19,399 bases of DNA from DUZB01 sp964407525. GTDB lineage: Bacteria > Desulfobacterota > DSM-4660 > Desulfatiglandales > Desulfatiglandaceae. Where the stretch lies: contig CAYOWC010000065.1 of the NCBI GenBank assembly GCA_964407525.1, positions 1 through 19,399 on the forward strand, written 5' to 3'. The translations under genes and the position numbers were made by a program. Each line of letters opens with the position of its first letter. Position 1 is the first letter of the stretch. Positions 1 to 7,123 of this stretch are shown here, piece by piece. The notes beneath the pieces were generated by a model, which saw only the letters and a list, made by a program, of their open reading frames with translations, was not told the DNA's origin and did not search any database.

Positions 1-1313
1 TCCGCAGGCAGAGGATAGTCTGCAAGATCACCATCAAAGTATGCCTTGTACGCGGCCATATCAACCAACCCATGCCCGCTCCAGTTAAACATGATAACCT
101 TTTCTTTTCCTTCTTCCTTTGCCTTGAGGGCTTCACGAATGGCCATGGCTATGGCATGATTACATTCGGGAGCACTGATGAAACCTTCCGTTCTGGCAAA
201 GATAACCCCAGCCTTAAAGGTCTCCATTTGATGAACGGCTTCCGGCCTTATCAAGTCGTCCATAATAAGCTGGCTGATAATAGGAGCCATCCCATGGTAT
301 CTTAAACCTCCCGCATGGATGGGCGCCGGAACAAATCCATGACCAAGGGTATGCATAGGCAGGAGCGGCGTCATCCCGACCGTGTCGCCAAAGTCATAGG
401 CAAAAGGTCCTTTTGTCATAGTGGGACACGAACTCGGTTCAACCCCAATGATCTCCACTTCTTTCCCGTGAATTTTGTCCCTTACAAAAGGAATACAGTT
501 TCCTGCAAAATTACTGCCTCCTCCCGCACATCCAATCACCACGTCCGGGTAATCCCCGGCAATGGCCAGCTGTTTTTGTGTTTCCAGTCCATTCACCGTC
601 TGGTGCAGCATCACATGGTTCAAGACACTCCCAAGGGAGTATTTTGCATCTTCATCCATGACAGCCGCTTCCACCGCTTCACTTATAGCAATCCCGAGGC
701 TCCCCGGGGAATCAGGATTTTCGGCAAGGATCTTACGCCCGGCCTCGGTTTCATTGCTCGGACTGGCCACGCAGTCGGCTCCCCAGGTCTGCATCATGAG
801 ACGCCGATAGGGTTTCTGGTTGAAGCTGATCCTGACCATATAAACCCTGCATTCCAATCCGAAAAAGGAACACGCCATGGCAAGCGCGCTTCCCCATTGC
901 CCTGCACCAGTCTCCGTACAGATCCTTTTCGTTCCGGAAATCTTGTTATAATAGGCCTGTGCAATGGCTGTATTGGGTTTATGGCTTCCTGCCGGACTCA
1001 CTCCTTCATTTTTATAGTAAATCTTAGCCGGTGTCTGAAGATACTTTTCCAGTTCATAGGCCCTATACAGAGGCGTAGGACGCCATATGAGGTATTTTTC
1101 GAGAACTGGCTCAGGGATGTCAATCCACCTCTCCTGGCTTACTTCCTGCTCTATGAGAGGCATGGGAAAGATAGGAGCCAGATCCTCAGGCCCAACAGGT
1201 TGACCTGTCCCCGGGTGAAGCGGCGGCTCCATGGGCGTGGGCATATCCGCCATAATGTTGTACCATTGACGTGGCAATTCCGAATCGGGCAATACAATCT
1301 TTTTGGTTTCCAT
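1..1313 (-). CDS. trpB: TrpB2-type tryptophan synthase beta chain (3' end outside window)
   Basis: The reverse strand reads without a stop from ATG at 1313 to the window edge, giving 437 residues. This is close to the full length of TrpB2 proteins, so only the C-terminal tail is missing. It is a PLP enzyme that would join indole and serine to form tryptophan. The PLP lysine is K112 in SHKPNTA, and the cofactor-phosphate loop is GGGSN at about 264-268. The extended N-terminus (PLHPGTGQPVGPEDLAPIFP) marks the TrpB2 branch rather than the TrpA-coupled TrpB1; TrpB2 enzymes often act without TrpA, and no trpA is visible here. AAGGAG lies six bases before the ATG. A strong sigma70-like promoter lies about 140 bp upstream. 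Plus-strand open frames in this interval are antisense shadows. Confidence 0.93.
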   Translation of the reverse strand, partial: METKKIVLPDSELPRQWYNIMADMPTPMEPPLHPGTGQPVGPEDLAPIFPMPLIEQEVSQERWIDIPEPVLEKYLIWRPTPLYRAYELEKYLQTPAKIYYKNEGVSPAGSHKPNTAIAQAYYNKISGTKRICTETGAGQWGSALAMACSFFGLECRVYMVRISFNQKPYRRLMMQTWGADCVASPSNETEAGRKILAENPDSPGSLGIAISEAVEAAVMDEDAKYSLGSVLNHVMLHQTVNGLETQKQLAIAGDYPDVVIGCAGGGSNFAGNCIPFVRDKIHGKEVEIIGVEPSSCPTMTKGPFAYDFGDTVGMTPLLPMHTLGHGFVPAPIHAGGLRYHGMAPIISQLIMDDLIRPEAVHQMETFKAGVIFARTEGFISAPECNHAIAMAIREALKAKEEGKEKVIMFNWSGHGLVDMAAYKAYFDGDLADYPLPA

Positions 1314-1332
1314 GCTTGCTCCTTCTTTCCAA

Positions 1333-1386
1333 TCAGGTTATGGTTTCTGCCAATGTGGATTTCACAACGGCTTGGGACCAGAACAT
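1333..1386 (-). CDS. possible 17-residue leader peptide upstream of trpB2
   Basis: In the 5' leader of trpB2 there is a short frame, MFWSQAVVKSTLAETIT, ending in TGA 19 bp before the trpB2 start. GGA precedes its ATG. It has one Trp codon at position 3, fewer than a classical Trp attenuator, and I see no convincing terminator/antiterminator pair. It may be chance; it is recorded because it sits between a strong promoter and a tryptophan-biosynthesis gene. Confidence 0.2.
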   Translation of the reverse strand: MFWSQAVVKSTLAETIT

Positions 1387-1393
1387 ATTTTCC

Positions 1394-1450
1394 TTTCAGA
1401 ATCTACCGGCCATTTCAGAATGCTAGAGAAAATGCAGGAGATTTCAGAAT
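1394..1450. repeat. three direct copies of TTTCAGAAT in the trpB2 leader
   Basis: The nonamer TTTCAGAAT (plus strand) starts at 1394, 1413 and 1442. The last copy covers the predicted transcription start. Three identical copies within 57 bp right after a promoter suggest operator half-sites or a leader RNA element. No regulator can be named. Confidence 0.4.
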
Positions 1451-1454
1451 TGGG

Positions 1455-1483
1455 ATTATAAGAGATTTTCGTTCCCCGGTCAA
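1455..1483 (-). promoter_or_regulatory. sigma70-like promoter for trpB2
   Basis: On the minus strand TTGACC (1483-1478) and TATAAT (1460-1455) are separated by exactly 17 bp, a near-consensus sigma70 promoter. Transcription would start near 1448 and leave a leader of roughly 135 nt before trpB2. Confidence 0.75.
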
Positions 1484-1585
1484 CAGGGAATCACTGAAGG
1501 AAAAACTTTGACCATCTTATCCCAACTCAACCACCTAACTGCTAAACTATGCGAAGGTGTCTGCATATTCAAATAAGGAGCGATT

Positions 1586-2677
1586 ATGTCGAGGCATAGG
1601 AATCTTTGGATCGTATTTTTACTGGTATTCATTGCGTTTTCATTGCCAAATTTTCCCCTTTCATCACCATCAGACGCAATTGAACGTAATGGCGTTTATG
1701 TAGCCTACGCCAATGGGATCGTAAAAGATACGAAGAGCGGTCTTGAGTGGAAGGCAGGCCCCGACAAGGATACGAACTGGAATGAAGCCAGGTCCTGGGT
1801 GCAAAGTCTGGACCTTGATGGTGGAGGGTGGCGGTTGCCTACACTGGGTGAACTGGAAGGTCTTTACAAAAATGGGGCAGGCGACCGTAAGGTGCATCTG
1901 TTGAAGGCCAGTGGACATTTTGTTTGGTCAGACAAAACTGAAGATTCTCATGGAGGTGCGTGGTTTTTCGAGTTTTTTAGCGGCAACCGGGATTGGCTCT
2001 ACCCTGACAGCAGCCGGTTCTTTTGCCACAGCGACCGCCGTTCCTACGGTGGACGGGCTTTTGCCGTGCGTTCCCAACAGAAATCACAAAACCAGAAAGC
2101 TGAAGTAGCCGGCTCCCCCAAAAACCCTTCGTACTCCCTACCTTCATCCACATCAAGCATGACGGAACGTTCCGGACTTTTTGAGATTTACGCTAATGGG
2201 ATCGTAAAAGATACGAAGAGCGGTCTTGAGTGGAAGGCAGGCCCCGATAAGGATACGAACTGGAATGAAGCCAAATCCTGGGTGCAAAGCCTGGATCTTG
2301 ATGGTGGAAGGTGGCGGTTGCCGACACTGGCTGAACTGGAAGGTATTTACAGAAAAGGGGCAGGCGACCGTAAGGTGCATCTGTTGAAGACCAGTGAACA
2401 TTTTGTTTGGTCAGACAAAACTGAAGATCCCCATGGTGGTGTGTGGTTTTTCGAGTTCTTTAGCGGCAACCAGGACTGGCTCTATCCTAACAGCCGCCGG
2501 TTCTTTCGCCCCGGTGATCGCCGCTCCTATGGCGGGCGGGCTTTTGCGGTACGTTCCCAAAACCACTCGAGGTTCAACCTGCCAATGTGCCATGGCTACA
2601 GTTGCCTTTTCCTTGACGCTCAGAAGAATTTTCCCTATAGTCCTTCAAAAAAACTACAGTATTATCAAACCAAATGA
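1586..2677 (+). CDS. secreted protein with two tandem DUF1566 (Lcl C-terminal-like) domains
   Basis: A 363-residue protein; AAGGAG lies a few bases before ATG 1586. Residues 7-20 form a hydrophobic core, and a signal peptide probably ends near SPSDA (31). Two repeats of about 130 residues follow (about 36-164 and 197-325), offset by exactly 161 residues and joined by a Ser/Pro-rich linker. Each has the features typical of DUF1566/Lcl_C domains: GLEWKAGPD, WRLPTLxELEG, FVWSDKTED, WFFEFFSGN, GGRAFAVRSQ. The family is common on exported proteins and its biochemical role is unclear, so none is claimed. The tail after about 326 (MCHGYSCLF...) is not domain-like, and a promoter for the next gene lies inside it, so an earlier stop may have been lost. 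Confidence 0.85.
   Translation: MSRHRNLWIVFLLVFIAFSLPNFPLSSPSDAIERNGVYVAYANGIVKDTKSGLEWKAGPDKDTNWNEARSWVQSLDLDGGGWRLPTLGELEGLYKNGAGDRKVHLLKASGHFVWSDKTEDSHGGAWFFEFFSGNRDWLYPDSSRFFCHSDRRSYGGRAFAVRSQQKSQNQKAEVAGSPKNPSYSLPSSTSSMTERSGLFEIYANGIVKDTKSGLEWKAGPDKDTNWNEAKSWVQSLDLDGGRWRLPTLAELEGIYRKGAGDRKVHLLKTSEHFVWSDKTEDPHGGVWFFEFFSGNQDWLYPNSRRFFRPGDRRSYGGRAFAVRSQNHSRFNLPMCHGYSCLFLDAQKNFPYSPSKKLQYYQTK
1712..2077 (+). repeat. intragenic direct repeat, copy 1
   Basis: This segment is highly similar at DNA level to 2195-2560 at a constant offset of 483 bp with no indels, including long identical runs around the GLEWKAGPDKDTNW codons. It encodes DUF1566 domain 1. Confidence 0.9.
2195..2560 (+). repeat. 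intragenic direct repeat, copy 2
   Basis: Second copy of the 366-bp repeat, encoding DUF1566 domain 2. Synonymous positions are largely conserved too, pointing to a recent duplication or ongoing gene conversion rather than an ancient domain repeat. Confidence 0.9.
2613..2641 (+). promoter_or_regulatory. sigma70-like promoter for rubrerythrin
   Basis: TTGACG (2613-2618) and TATAGT (2636-2641) are 17 bp apart. They lie inside the last codons of the DUF1566 gene and about 50 bp before the rubrerythrin start. This would let rubrerythrin be expressed independently. Confidence 0.6.
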
Positions 2678-2689
2678 GGAGGCTCCCAC

Positions 2690-3190
2690 ATGTCTGAAAA
2701 AACGGAAAAGAATCTCGCGTACGCATTTGCTGCGGAATCAAAAGCCGCTGCACGAAACAGCACATTTGCCCAAAAAGCAGACACCGATGGCTATTCCCAA
2801 ATTGGCCGCCTTTTCAGAGCGGTAGCAGAAGCGGAATCAGTTCATGCACGGCGGTTTCTACGTCTTATGACCGGAAAAATCGGGACAACGGAAGAGAACC
2901 TCGAAACCGCGTTTCAGAATGAAATCAAGGCGAACGCAGATGAATACCCCAAACTCATTGGAGACGCCACAGAAGAAGGGATGACCAGCGCAGAAAGGGC
3001 ATTTTCCCAATCCAGAGATGTTGAAAACATGCATGCGGATCTTTACAAGAAAGCCCTGAACGATTTGATGGAGGAACGGGAAACAGAGTATTTTGTCTGC
3101 CAGATCTGCGGGTATGTTGCTGAAAATGAAGCACCTGAGAATTGTCCCGTATGCGGCGCGGTAAAAGGCAAATTTAAATCCATGGGTTAG
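2690..3190 (+). CDS. rbr: rubrerythrin
   Basis: A 166-residue non-haem diiron protein that reduces hydrogen peroxide in the cytoplasm of anaerobes. The ferritin-like four-helix domain (about 1-130) carries the expected ligands E16, E49xxH52, E78 and E112xxH115. The C-terminal rubredoxin-like domain has C137xxC140 and C152xxC155 to bind one iron. The length fits compact rubrerythrins with a C-terminal rubredoxin domain. GAGGAGG lies just before the ATG and overlaps the stop of the upstream DUF1566 gene, so co-transcription is possible, although a private promoter is also present. An electron donor such as rubredoxin is not encoded nearby. Confidence 0.95.
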   Translation: MSEKTEKNLAYAFAAESKAAARNSTFAQKADTDGYSQIGRLFRAVAEAESVHARRFLRLMTGKIGTTEENLETAFQNEIKANADEYPKLIGDATEEGMTSAERAFSQSRDVENMHADLYKKALNDLMEERETEYFVCQICGYVAENEAPENCPVCGAVKGKFKSMG

Positions 3191-3210
3191 AAAAAGGGAA
3201 ACCCTTTCTA
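3188..3210. terminator. shared hairpin between convergent rubrerythrin and kamA ends
   Basis: TAGAAA-AA-GGG-AAA-CCC-TTTCTA is an imperfect palindrome: a 9-bp stem, a 2-nt bulge and a 3-nt loop. Its ends are the TAG stop codons of the two convergent genes. No clear U-tract follows on either strand, so termination is an inference. Confidence 0.35.
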
Positions 3211-4320
3211 CCGCTCACAAACGGGATGCAGGTATTCCCTGCCAAGATAATTTCTTGCGCGAATGGTATCTCCATCCACCTGCGTCACATATTCCGGAAA
3301 AATGGGGATTTTCCCGCCGCCGCCCAGCAGGTCCACGACAAAATGAGGCACACACAAGCCTGATGTATGCCCCTGCAGGGCGCGCATGATTTCTATCCCT
3401 TTTTCCAGAGGGGTCCAGAAATGGGCGGTTCCCCTTGCCGGATCCGCCTGAAACAGGTAATAAGGACGAACCCTGATCATCAGGAGTTTCTGCATTAACT
3501 CCTTCATGATGCCGGGATTGTCGTTCACTCCTTTAAGAAGCACCGTCTGGCAATTCAGAGGGACACCCCCGTTGGCAAGCAGATTGCAGGCAAACGATGC
3601 TTCAGGGGTAATTTCATCTGGATGATTGAAGTGCGTGTTTATGTACAATGGATGAAATTTCCCCAGCAAAGCAACCAACTCAGGAGTAACTCTCTGGGGA
3701 AGTGTACAGGGGGCTCTGGTACCGATCCGAATAATTTGGACGTGTTCGATCGCGCGTATCTCGGCTAAAATAAAATGAAGGTCCTCATCACTCAAAAGAA
3801 GGGGGTCCCCTCCTGACAGAAGAACATCACGAATTTCCGGATGCCCCTTTATATAGGAAACCCCTTCTTTTATGGATTTCGCCGTAACCATGGAAGTCCG
3901 ACCGACTTTTCTTTTCCTGTTGCAGAACCTGCAGTACATGGCGCATCTGGAGGATATGAGGAAAAGTACACGATCGGGATAGCGATGTGTCAATCCGGGA
4001 ACCGGCGAACTTTCTTCTTCATTCAGAGGGTCTTCATGGCCCTGTTCCATACTGATCTCTTCAAGCGTTGGAACACATTGCAGATACATGGGGTCATTTT
4101 TCTGTTTTATCAATCCCATATAGTAAGGGTTAATACGCATGGGATATCTTTGAATAACCGGTTCCAGCCCTCCCCTGTTCATATCAAATTGGGCAGGAAG
4201 ATCTTCTGCCGAAGTGATGCTTTTAGACAGGATATCTTCCCATGGGGATATTTTATCCAACTTGGGACGTCTATCCTTTCTTTTCCTTGAGATCAATAAC
4301 CGGAAGCTGTTCAACCGCAT
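3208..4320 (-). CDS. kamA: lysine 2,3-aminomutase-like radical SAM enzyme
   Basis: A 370-residue KamA-family protein that would use [4Fe-4S], SAM and PLP to move the alpha-amino group of lysine (or a related amino acid) to the beta carbon. The radical SAM motif is C126xxxC130xxC133. PLP binding is indicated by GGGGK with K337, and HTSGxxVPHFVVD precedes it. These C-terminal features favour a KamA-like enzyme over EpmB, which lacks them. The start is uncertain: ATG 4320 overlaps the PRC gene by 50 bp, TTG 4329 is also in frame, and TTG 4260 would avoid the overlap, but none has a well-spaced ribosome-binding site. It is coupled to the upstream PRC gene and convergent with rubrerythrin. Substrate cannot be decided; beta-lysine for osmoadaptation is one option, but no acetyltransferase is seen nearby. 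Confidence 0.85.
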   Translation of the reverse strand: MRLNSFRLLISRKRKDRRPKLDKISPWEDILSKSITSAEDLPAQFDMNRGGLEPVIQRYPMRINPYYMGLIKQKNDPMYLQCVPTLEEISMEQGHEDPLNEEESSPVPGLTHRYPDRVLFLISSRCAMYCRFCNRKRKVGRTSMVTAKSIKEGVSYIKGHPEIRDVLLSGGDPLLLSDEDLHFILAEIRAIEHVQIIRIGTRAPCTLPQRVTPELVALLGKFHPLYINTHFNHPDEITPEASFACNLLANGGVPLNCQTVLLKGVNDNPGIMKELMQKLLMIRVRPYYLFQADPARGTAHFWTPLEKGIEIMRALQGHTSGLCVPHFVVDLLGGGGKIPIFPEYVTQVDGDTIRARNYLGREYLHPVCER

Positions 4321-4870
4321 CCTTGTCAATTTTCAGACAGATTTTTTTCGCTTCGTAGTGATCAATCAACGCAACAGGAATCAGAACATCCTTTTTTCCC
4401 CAGAGGTGCCCTTCCTTCAGGATAAGATGGGTAACCCGACCGCTCTTTTTCTCTACGAGAAGCTCATCAACCTTGCCTACACGCCCGTCAGAGGCATCCA
4501 CCACTGCCCCTCTGTGCAACGCAACGGAACCTCCGGGAACAGCTTCATGCTCTACAAAAACGGCGGCAGGCGTCCCGATATCCCAGCCGGCCCTCTCTGC
4601 CATATAAAGGGTCACATTCGAAGGGATATACTCTTCTTGTATAAAATTCTTCATCTTACCAAATTTTTTCTTATCAAAAGCGAGTAGAATCACTTCGGGA
4701 GAAGCATCCTTCACCTGGCGTTCCGGAACAATCCTCGTGGTATTAGCCAGATCATTGCCTCTGACCACAAGGTGCGTCATCCTTCCCGTAACCGGATTAA
4801 AAATGACATTTTCCACCCGGCCTACTCTCCCGTCTGTGCAGTCAACATGGGCATCCAACGATATATCCAT
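4271..4870 (-). CDS. PRC-barrel domain protein (two tandem barrels)
   Basis: A 199-residue protein starting at ATG 4870, chosen because GGAGG lies 8 bp upstream. An earlier in-frame start at 4918 has no such site. Two PRC-barrel-like halves are visible, each with a DGRVG turn and a following strand pair: about 1-75 (TDGRVGRVENVIFNP..GRMTHLVV) and about 113-185 (SDGRVGKVDELLVEKKSGRVTHLIL). PRC barrels are small beta folds found in RimM, in photosynthetic reaction-centre H subunits and in many stand-alone stress-linked proteins. No specific function can be given. The 3' end overlaps the kamA-like gene, suggesting translational coupling. Confidence 0.82.
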   Translation of the reverse strand: MDISLDAHVDCTDGRVGRVENVIFNPVTGRMTHLVVRGNDLANTTRIVPERQVKDASPEVILLAFDKKKFGKMKNFIQEEYIPSNVTLYMAERAGWDIGTPAAVFVEHEAVPGGSVALHRGAVVDASDGRVGKVDELLVEKKSGRVTHLILKEGHLWGKKDVLIPVALIDHYEAKKICLKIDKDAVEQLPVIDLKEKKG

Positions 4871-4974
4871 ACAATTATCCTCCAATAGAAAAAAACCAAA
4901 CGACTCCGGAAAAAACATCCTTGAGATCTGATCACCCCTTCAAAATTTGATGACCGTATCCTCTTGCATTCAAC

Positions 4975-5158
4975 CTAAAAGCTACAATTAGCGGTTAGCC
5001 GTTAGCTATTAGCTATTAGCCCCACGATATCCGTTATTTACCATTACAACATTAGGTTGGCATCAAAAATGAAAGCTTCAATATAACAAGAAAGCATTCA
5101 AATTTTTGAATCCTTTAAGCTAACGGCCAATAGCTAAAAGCTAATTGCAGCTTTTATG
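4975..5158. mobile_element. MITE-like element with terminal inverted repeats and 10-bp target duplication
   Basis: The ends are inverted repeats: TAAAAGCTACAATTAGC (4976-4992) against the reverse complement of 5140-5156, TAAAAGCTGCAATTAGC, 16 of 17 identical. Further AGCTATTAGC/AGCTAACGGC units extend the arms inward. The sequence TGCATTCAAC flanks the element directly on both sides (4965-4974 and 5159-5168), as expected of a target-site duplication. It is about 184 bp and has no ORF, so it would need a transposase in trans. Confidence 0.7.
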
Positions 5159-5281
5159 TGCATTCAACAGAAAACTTCTCACACCTGAAAACTTCGCGTC
5201 CGGAACAATTTACAGGACGCTCCCCCGTAACCTAGCGCAATATGCTATATTAATCAAGCACCGGTCGCAAGACATTTGACA

Positions 5282-5311
5282 TTGACAAGCCCTTACTACT
5301 ATTTCTATGAT
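5282..5311 (+). promoter_or_regulatory. promoter for the patatin-like gene
   Basis: TTGACA (5282-5287) and TATGAT (5306-5311) are 18 bp apart; a second TTGACA (5276-5281) directly precedes. The predicted start leaves a leader of about 90 nt before ATG 5410. Confidence 0.6.
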
Positions 5312-5409
5312 CAATTTTAAAACTGGTTTGAAAGACGAAATGCCCTGAACAAAAAATAATCGTGTTCACTGATCACAGAATCCAGAACAAAAGACTACCA
5401 ACAGAGGAT

Positions 5410-6264
5410 ATGAAAATAAAACAGAATAAAAAACCCGGAACAGGGGAAAAATCCTCACCAAGATTTGGCATTGCTTTCTCATCCGGTTTTTTCGGGTTTT
5501 TTGCCCACGCGGGCTTTCTAGCCGGAATCAGGGAGAACGGCATCATCCCTTCAGCCTATACGGGAGCAAGTTCAGGAGCAATCGTGGCAGCAATGGCCGC
5601 CTCGGGAATGGACGATGGGGAAGTAAAAAAAATGGTTTTTGGGGTCAAAAAGGAGGATTTCTGGGATCCCGATCCATGGCACACGGTTTTCTCCTGCGTG
5701 ATACGTTTATTCAGGGGATATACCGGATATCTGAGAGGCAATAGTTTTGGGTCTCTTCTAAACAAACTGCCGATCAAACGCATAGAGGACTGCACCGTCC
5801 CTCTCGGAATTGCAGCAACGAATCTTACCAGGAAAAAGGGGGTCGTTTTTACCAGCGGAAATCTTGCAAAAGCCGTTCAGGCATCAGGATCTGTCCCGAT
5901 GCTTTTCAAACCCGTTTCCATAAATGGATCCCTGTATTCCGATGGCGGAGTAATCGGAAAGGCCCCTGTAAGAGCGCTGGCAGATCTGTCGGAACTTGAC
6001 CTGATCATTGTGCATTATGTATCCTCTGGAAATCTGAAAAACGCTTCTGATTCTTTTCTGCAAAAAAATTTCACCCCTTGGCACATCCAGCATCTCGCCG
6101 TAAACATAGCCCGCAGAGAAGCCTACCAGAGGGAATTGGAAATGGTCAGGAACAAGGGCGTAAAGGTCATAGAGGTGAACTCCAGAGCTCCAGCTGTCGG
6201 GCCGAATACTCTTTTCAAAGGGGTTGACGCGTATGAAAAGGCAAAAGCAGAGGGATTGAAACTG
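5410..6264 (+). CDS. patatin-like phospholipase (C-terminus lost in assembly gap)
   Basis: 285 residues are visible before the run of N. It is a patatin-family serine hydrolase expected to act on phospholipid or lipid esters with a Ser-Asp dyad. Nucleophile S54 is in GASSG, catalytic D178 is in SDGG, and the glycine-containing oxyanion-hole strand is at about 20-37 (GIAFSSGFFGFFAHAG), less glycine-rich than the usual GGGxxG. No signal peptide is seen, so it is probably cytoplasmic. ATG 5410, preceded closely by AGAGGA, is preferred over GTG 5362, which has no ribosome-binding site. The alignment seems nearly finished at the gap, so only a short tail is probably missing. Any frame shown across the N run is artificial. 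Confidence 0.85.
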
Positions 6265-6364
6265 NNNNNNNNNNNNNNNNNNNNNNNNNNNNNNNNNNNN
6301 NNNNNNNNNNNNNNNNNNNNNNNNNNNNNNNNNNNNNNNNNNNNNNNNNNNNNNNNNNNNNNNN
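6265..6364. other. assembly gap (100 N)
   Basis: Exactly 100 N, the usual placeholder for a scaffold gap of unknown size. It truncates the patatin-like gene; sequence of unknown length may be missing here. Confidence 0.98.
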
Positions 6365-6380
6365 GGCGCCAATTCTTTAG

Positions 6381-6854
6381 CTACCTTTTTTCCTCCGACT
6401 GGTCCACCAATTCTCCGAGAGCATAGGCCAGATCACCTACCAGTTTGATGCACACCTTCCTCCGACCATCAGGATTTGCATAAAATTCCCGGACGGCCTC
6501 CCGGTCCTTCCAGTTTACCTTTGCGATGTCTCTGCAGTTCATGCTCCCAAATGGCTGGGTCATTTCCTCAAAAATTCTGGTCAACTTATGGCTTAGACGC
6601 CACATATTCGGATCGTCCTTTTCCTCAGAATTTCCTTTACCGTACATACTGGAGATGAAAGCCACACCCCCCAAGAGGCTGCCGCAAATCCGCCCCGAGC
6701 TTGCGATTCCACCCCCGAAGGCTCCCATGGCCTTTACCATTGCTTCATTCACCGAACCTTTTTTCTCCTGACCCACGGTCAGGATCGCCTGGCCTCAATG
6801 AAGCCCCTTCAAAAACAATTCAGCAGCCCTTTCACGCATTTCCTCCGAATTCAT
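6381..6854 (-). CDS. selenocysteine-containing C_GCAxxG_C_C family redox protein
   Basis: Read from ATG 6854, with AAGGAGG six to seven bases upstream, the frame stays open for 157 codons except for one TGA at 6797-6795 (codon 20). The context is LFLKGLH-U-GQAIL, which matches the family's usual xxGxNCAQAVL with the TGA exactly at the first conserved cysteine. The other three family cysteines are present: C57 in GRICGSLLGG after the FGGG motif (46-49), C107 (MNCRDI) and C135 (KVCIKLVG). A bacterial SECIS-like hairpin follows the TGA. Without recoding only a GTG-started fragment (6381-6776) would be made. The family is a putative redox-active protein of about 140-150 residues, of unknown biochemistry. 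A nonsense pseudogene is the alternative, but the site, hairpin and intact remainder argue against it. TGA ends other genes here, so the code is standard. Confidence 0.88.
6766..6797 (-). promoter_or_regulatory. bacterial SECIS-like element after the in-frame UGA
   Basis: Ten nucleotides after UGA (6797-6795) comes a perfect 8-bp stem with a 3-nt loop, UCCUGACC-GUG-GGUCAGGA (6784-6766). The loop starts 18 nt past the UGA and begins with G. This fits known bacterial SECIS elements: a short hairpin in the coding region, with a guanine early in the apical loop recognised by SelB. Confidence 0.82.
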
Positions 6855-7123
6855 CAAATTCCTCCTTCTAAGATGCCGTTTTTAGGTGTGACTGTTTACG
6901 TCCATTGCAATAAAATAGTCAACCATTGATTTTGAAGTACTCCAATATTTTAACGAAAACAACAAAAATTCTTTTGAAAAAAAGATGCCAATAGAGCATC
7001 GGAAAATATTTCTAACAGATGGAATTTGTGTTATCTTTATCTGAAGTGAGCAGGTCCCGCCAGGGTTTGTGGCTTGCCACTGAACATGGGTTGTGAAAAA
7101 CATCTGTTTTACAGAAGGGGGCA

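Larger units (their letters stand above)
4871..5409. other. 539-bp intergenic region between divergent PRC and patatin-like genes
   Basis: It holds the MITE-like element (4975-5158) and a promoter for the patatin-like gene (5282-5311). A weak minus-strand promoter, TTGAAT-17-TCAAAT, may lie where the element's left target-site copy is. Apart from these I see no coding potential or RNA gene. Confidence 0.6.

Noticed and set aside
315..1511. 398-codon plus-strand open frame
   Set aside because: Antisense shadow of trpB2; its translation resembles no protein and has low-complexity basic composition, while the minus strand gives a full TrpB2 alignment.
5362..6426. 354-residue reading of the patatin-like gene across the N run
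   Set aside because: The frame through 100 N is arbitrary, and the residues after the gap (RQFFSYLF...) are antisense to the selenoprotein gene end.
6381..6776. Short GTG-started version of the C_GCAxxG protein as the real gene
   Set aside because: It would lose the first conserved motif, and the GTG has no ribosome-binding site because it lies in the SECIS-like hairpin loop. The upstream ATG with AAGGAGG and matching family residues is far better.
6795..6797. TGA read as tryptophan (altered genetic code)
   Set aside because: Several well-supported genes here end in TGA (DUF1566, MCP, CheR, CheB), and the family position is Cys rather than Trp.
6855..7123. Possible promoters and small hairpins (GTGGC-TT-GCCAC; GATGC...GCATC) before the hydrolase and selenoprotein genes
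   Set aside because: A TTGACT with only a poor -10 on the minus strand and short stems are within chance expectation for AT-rich intergenic DNA.
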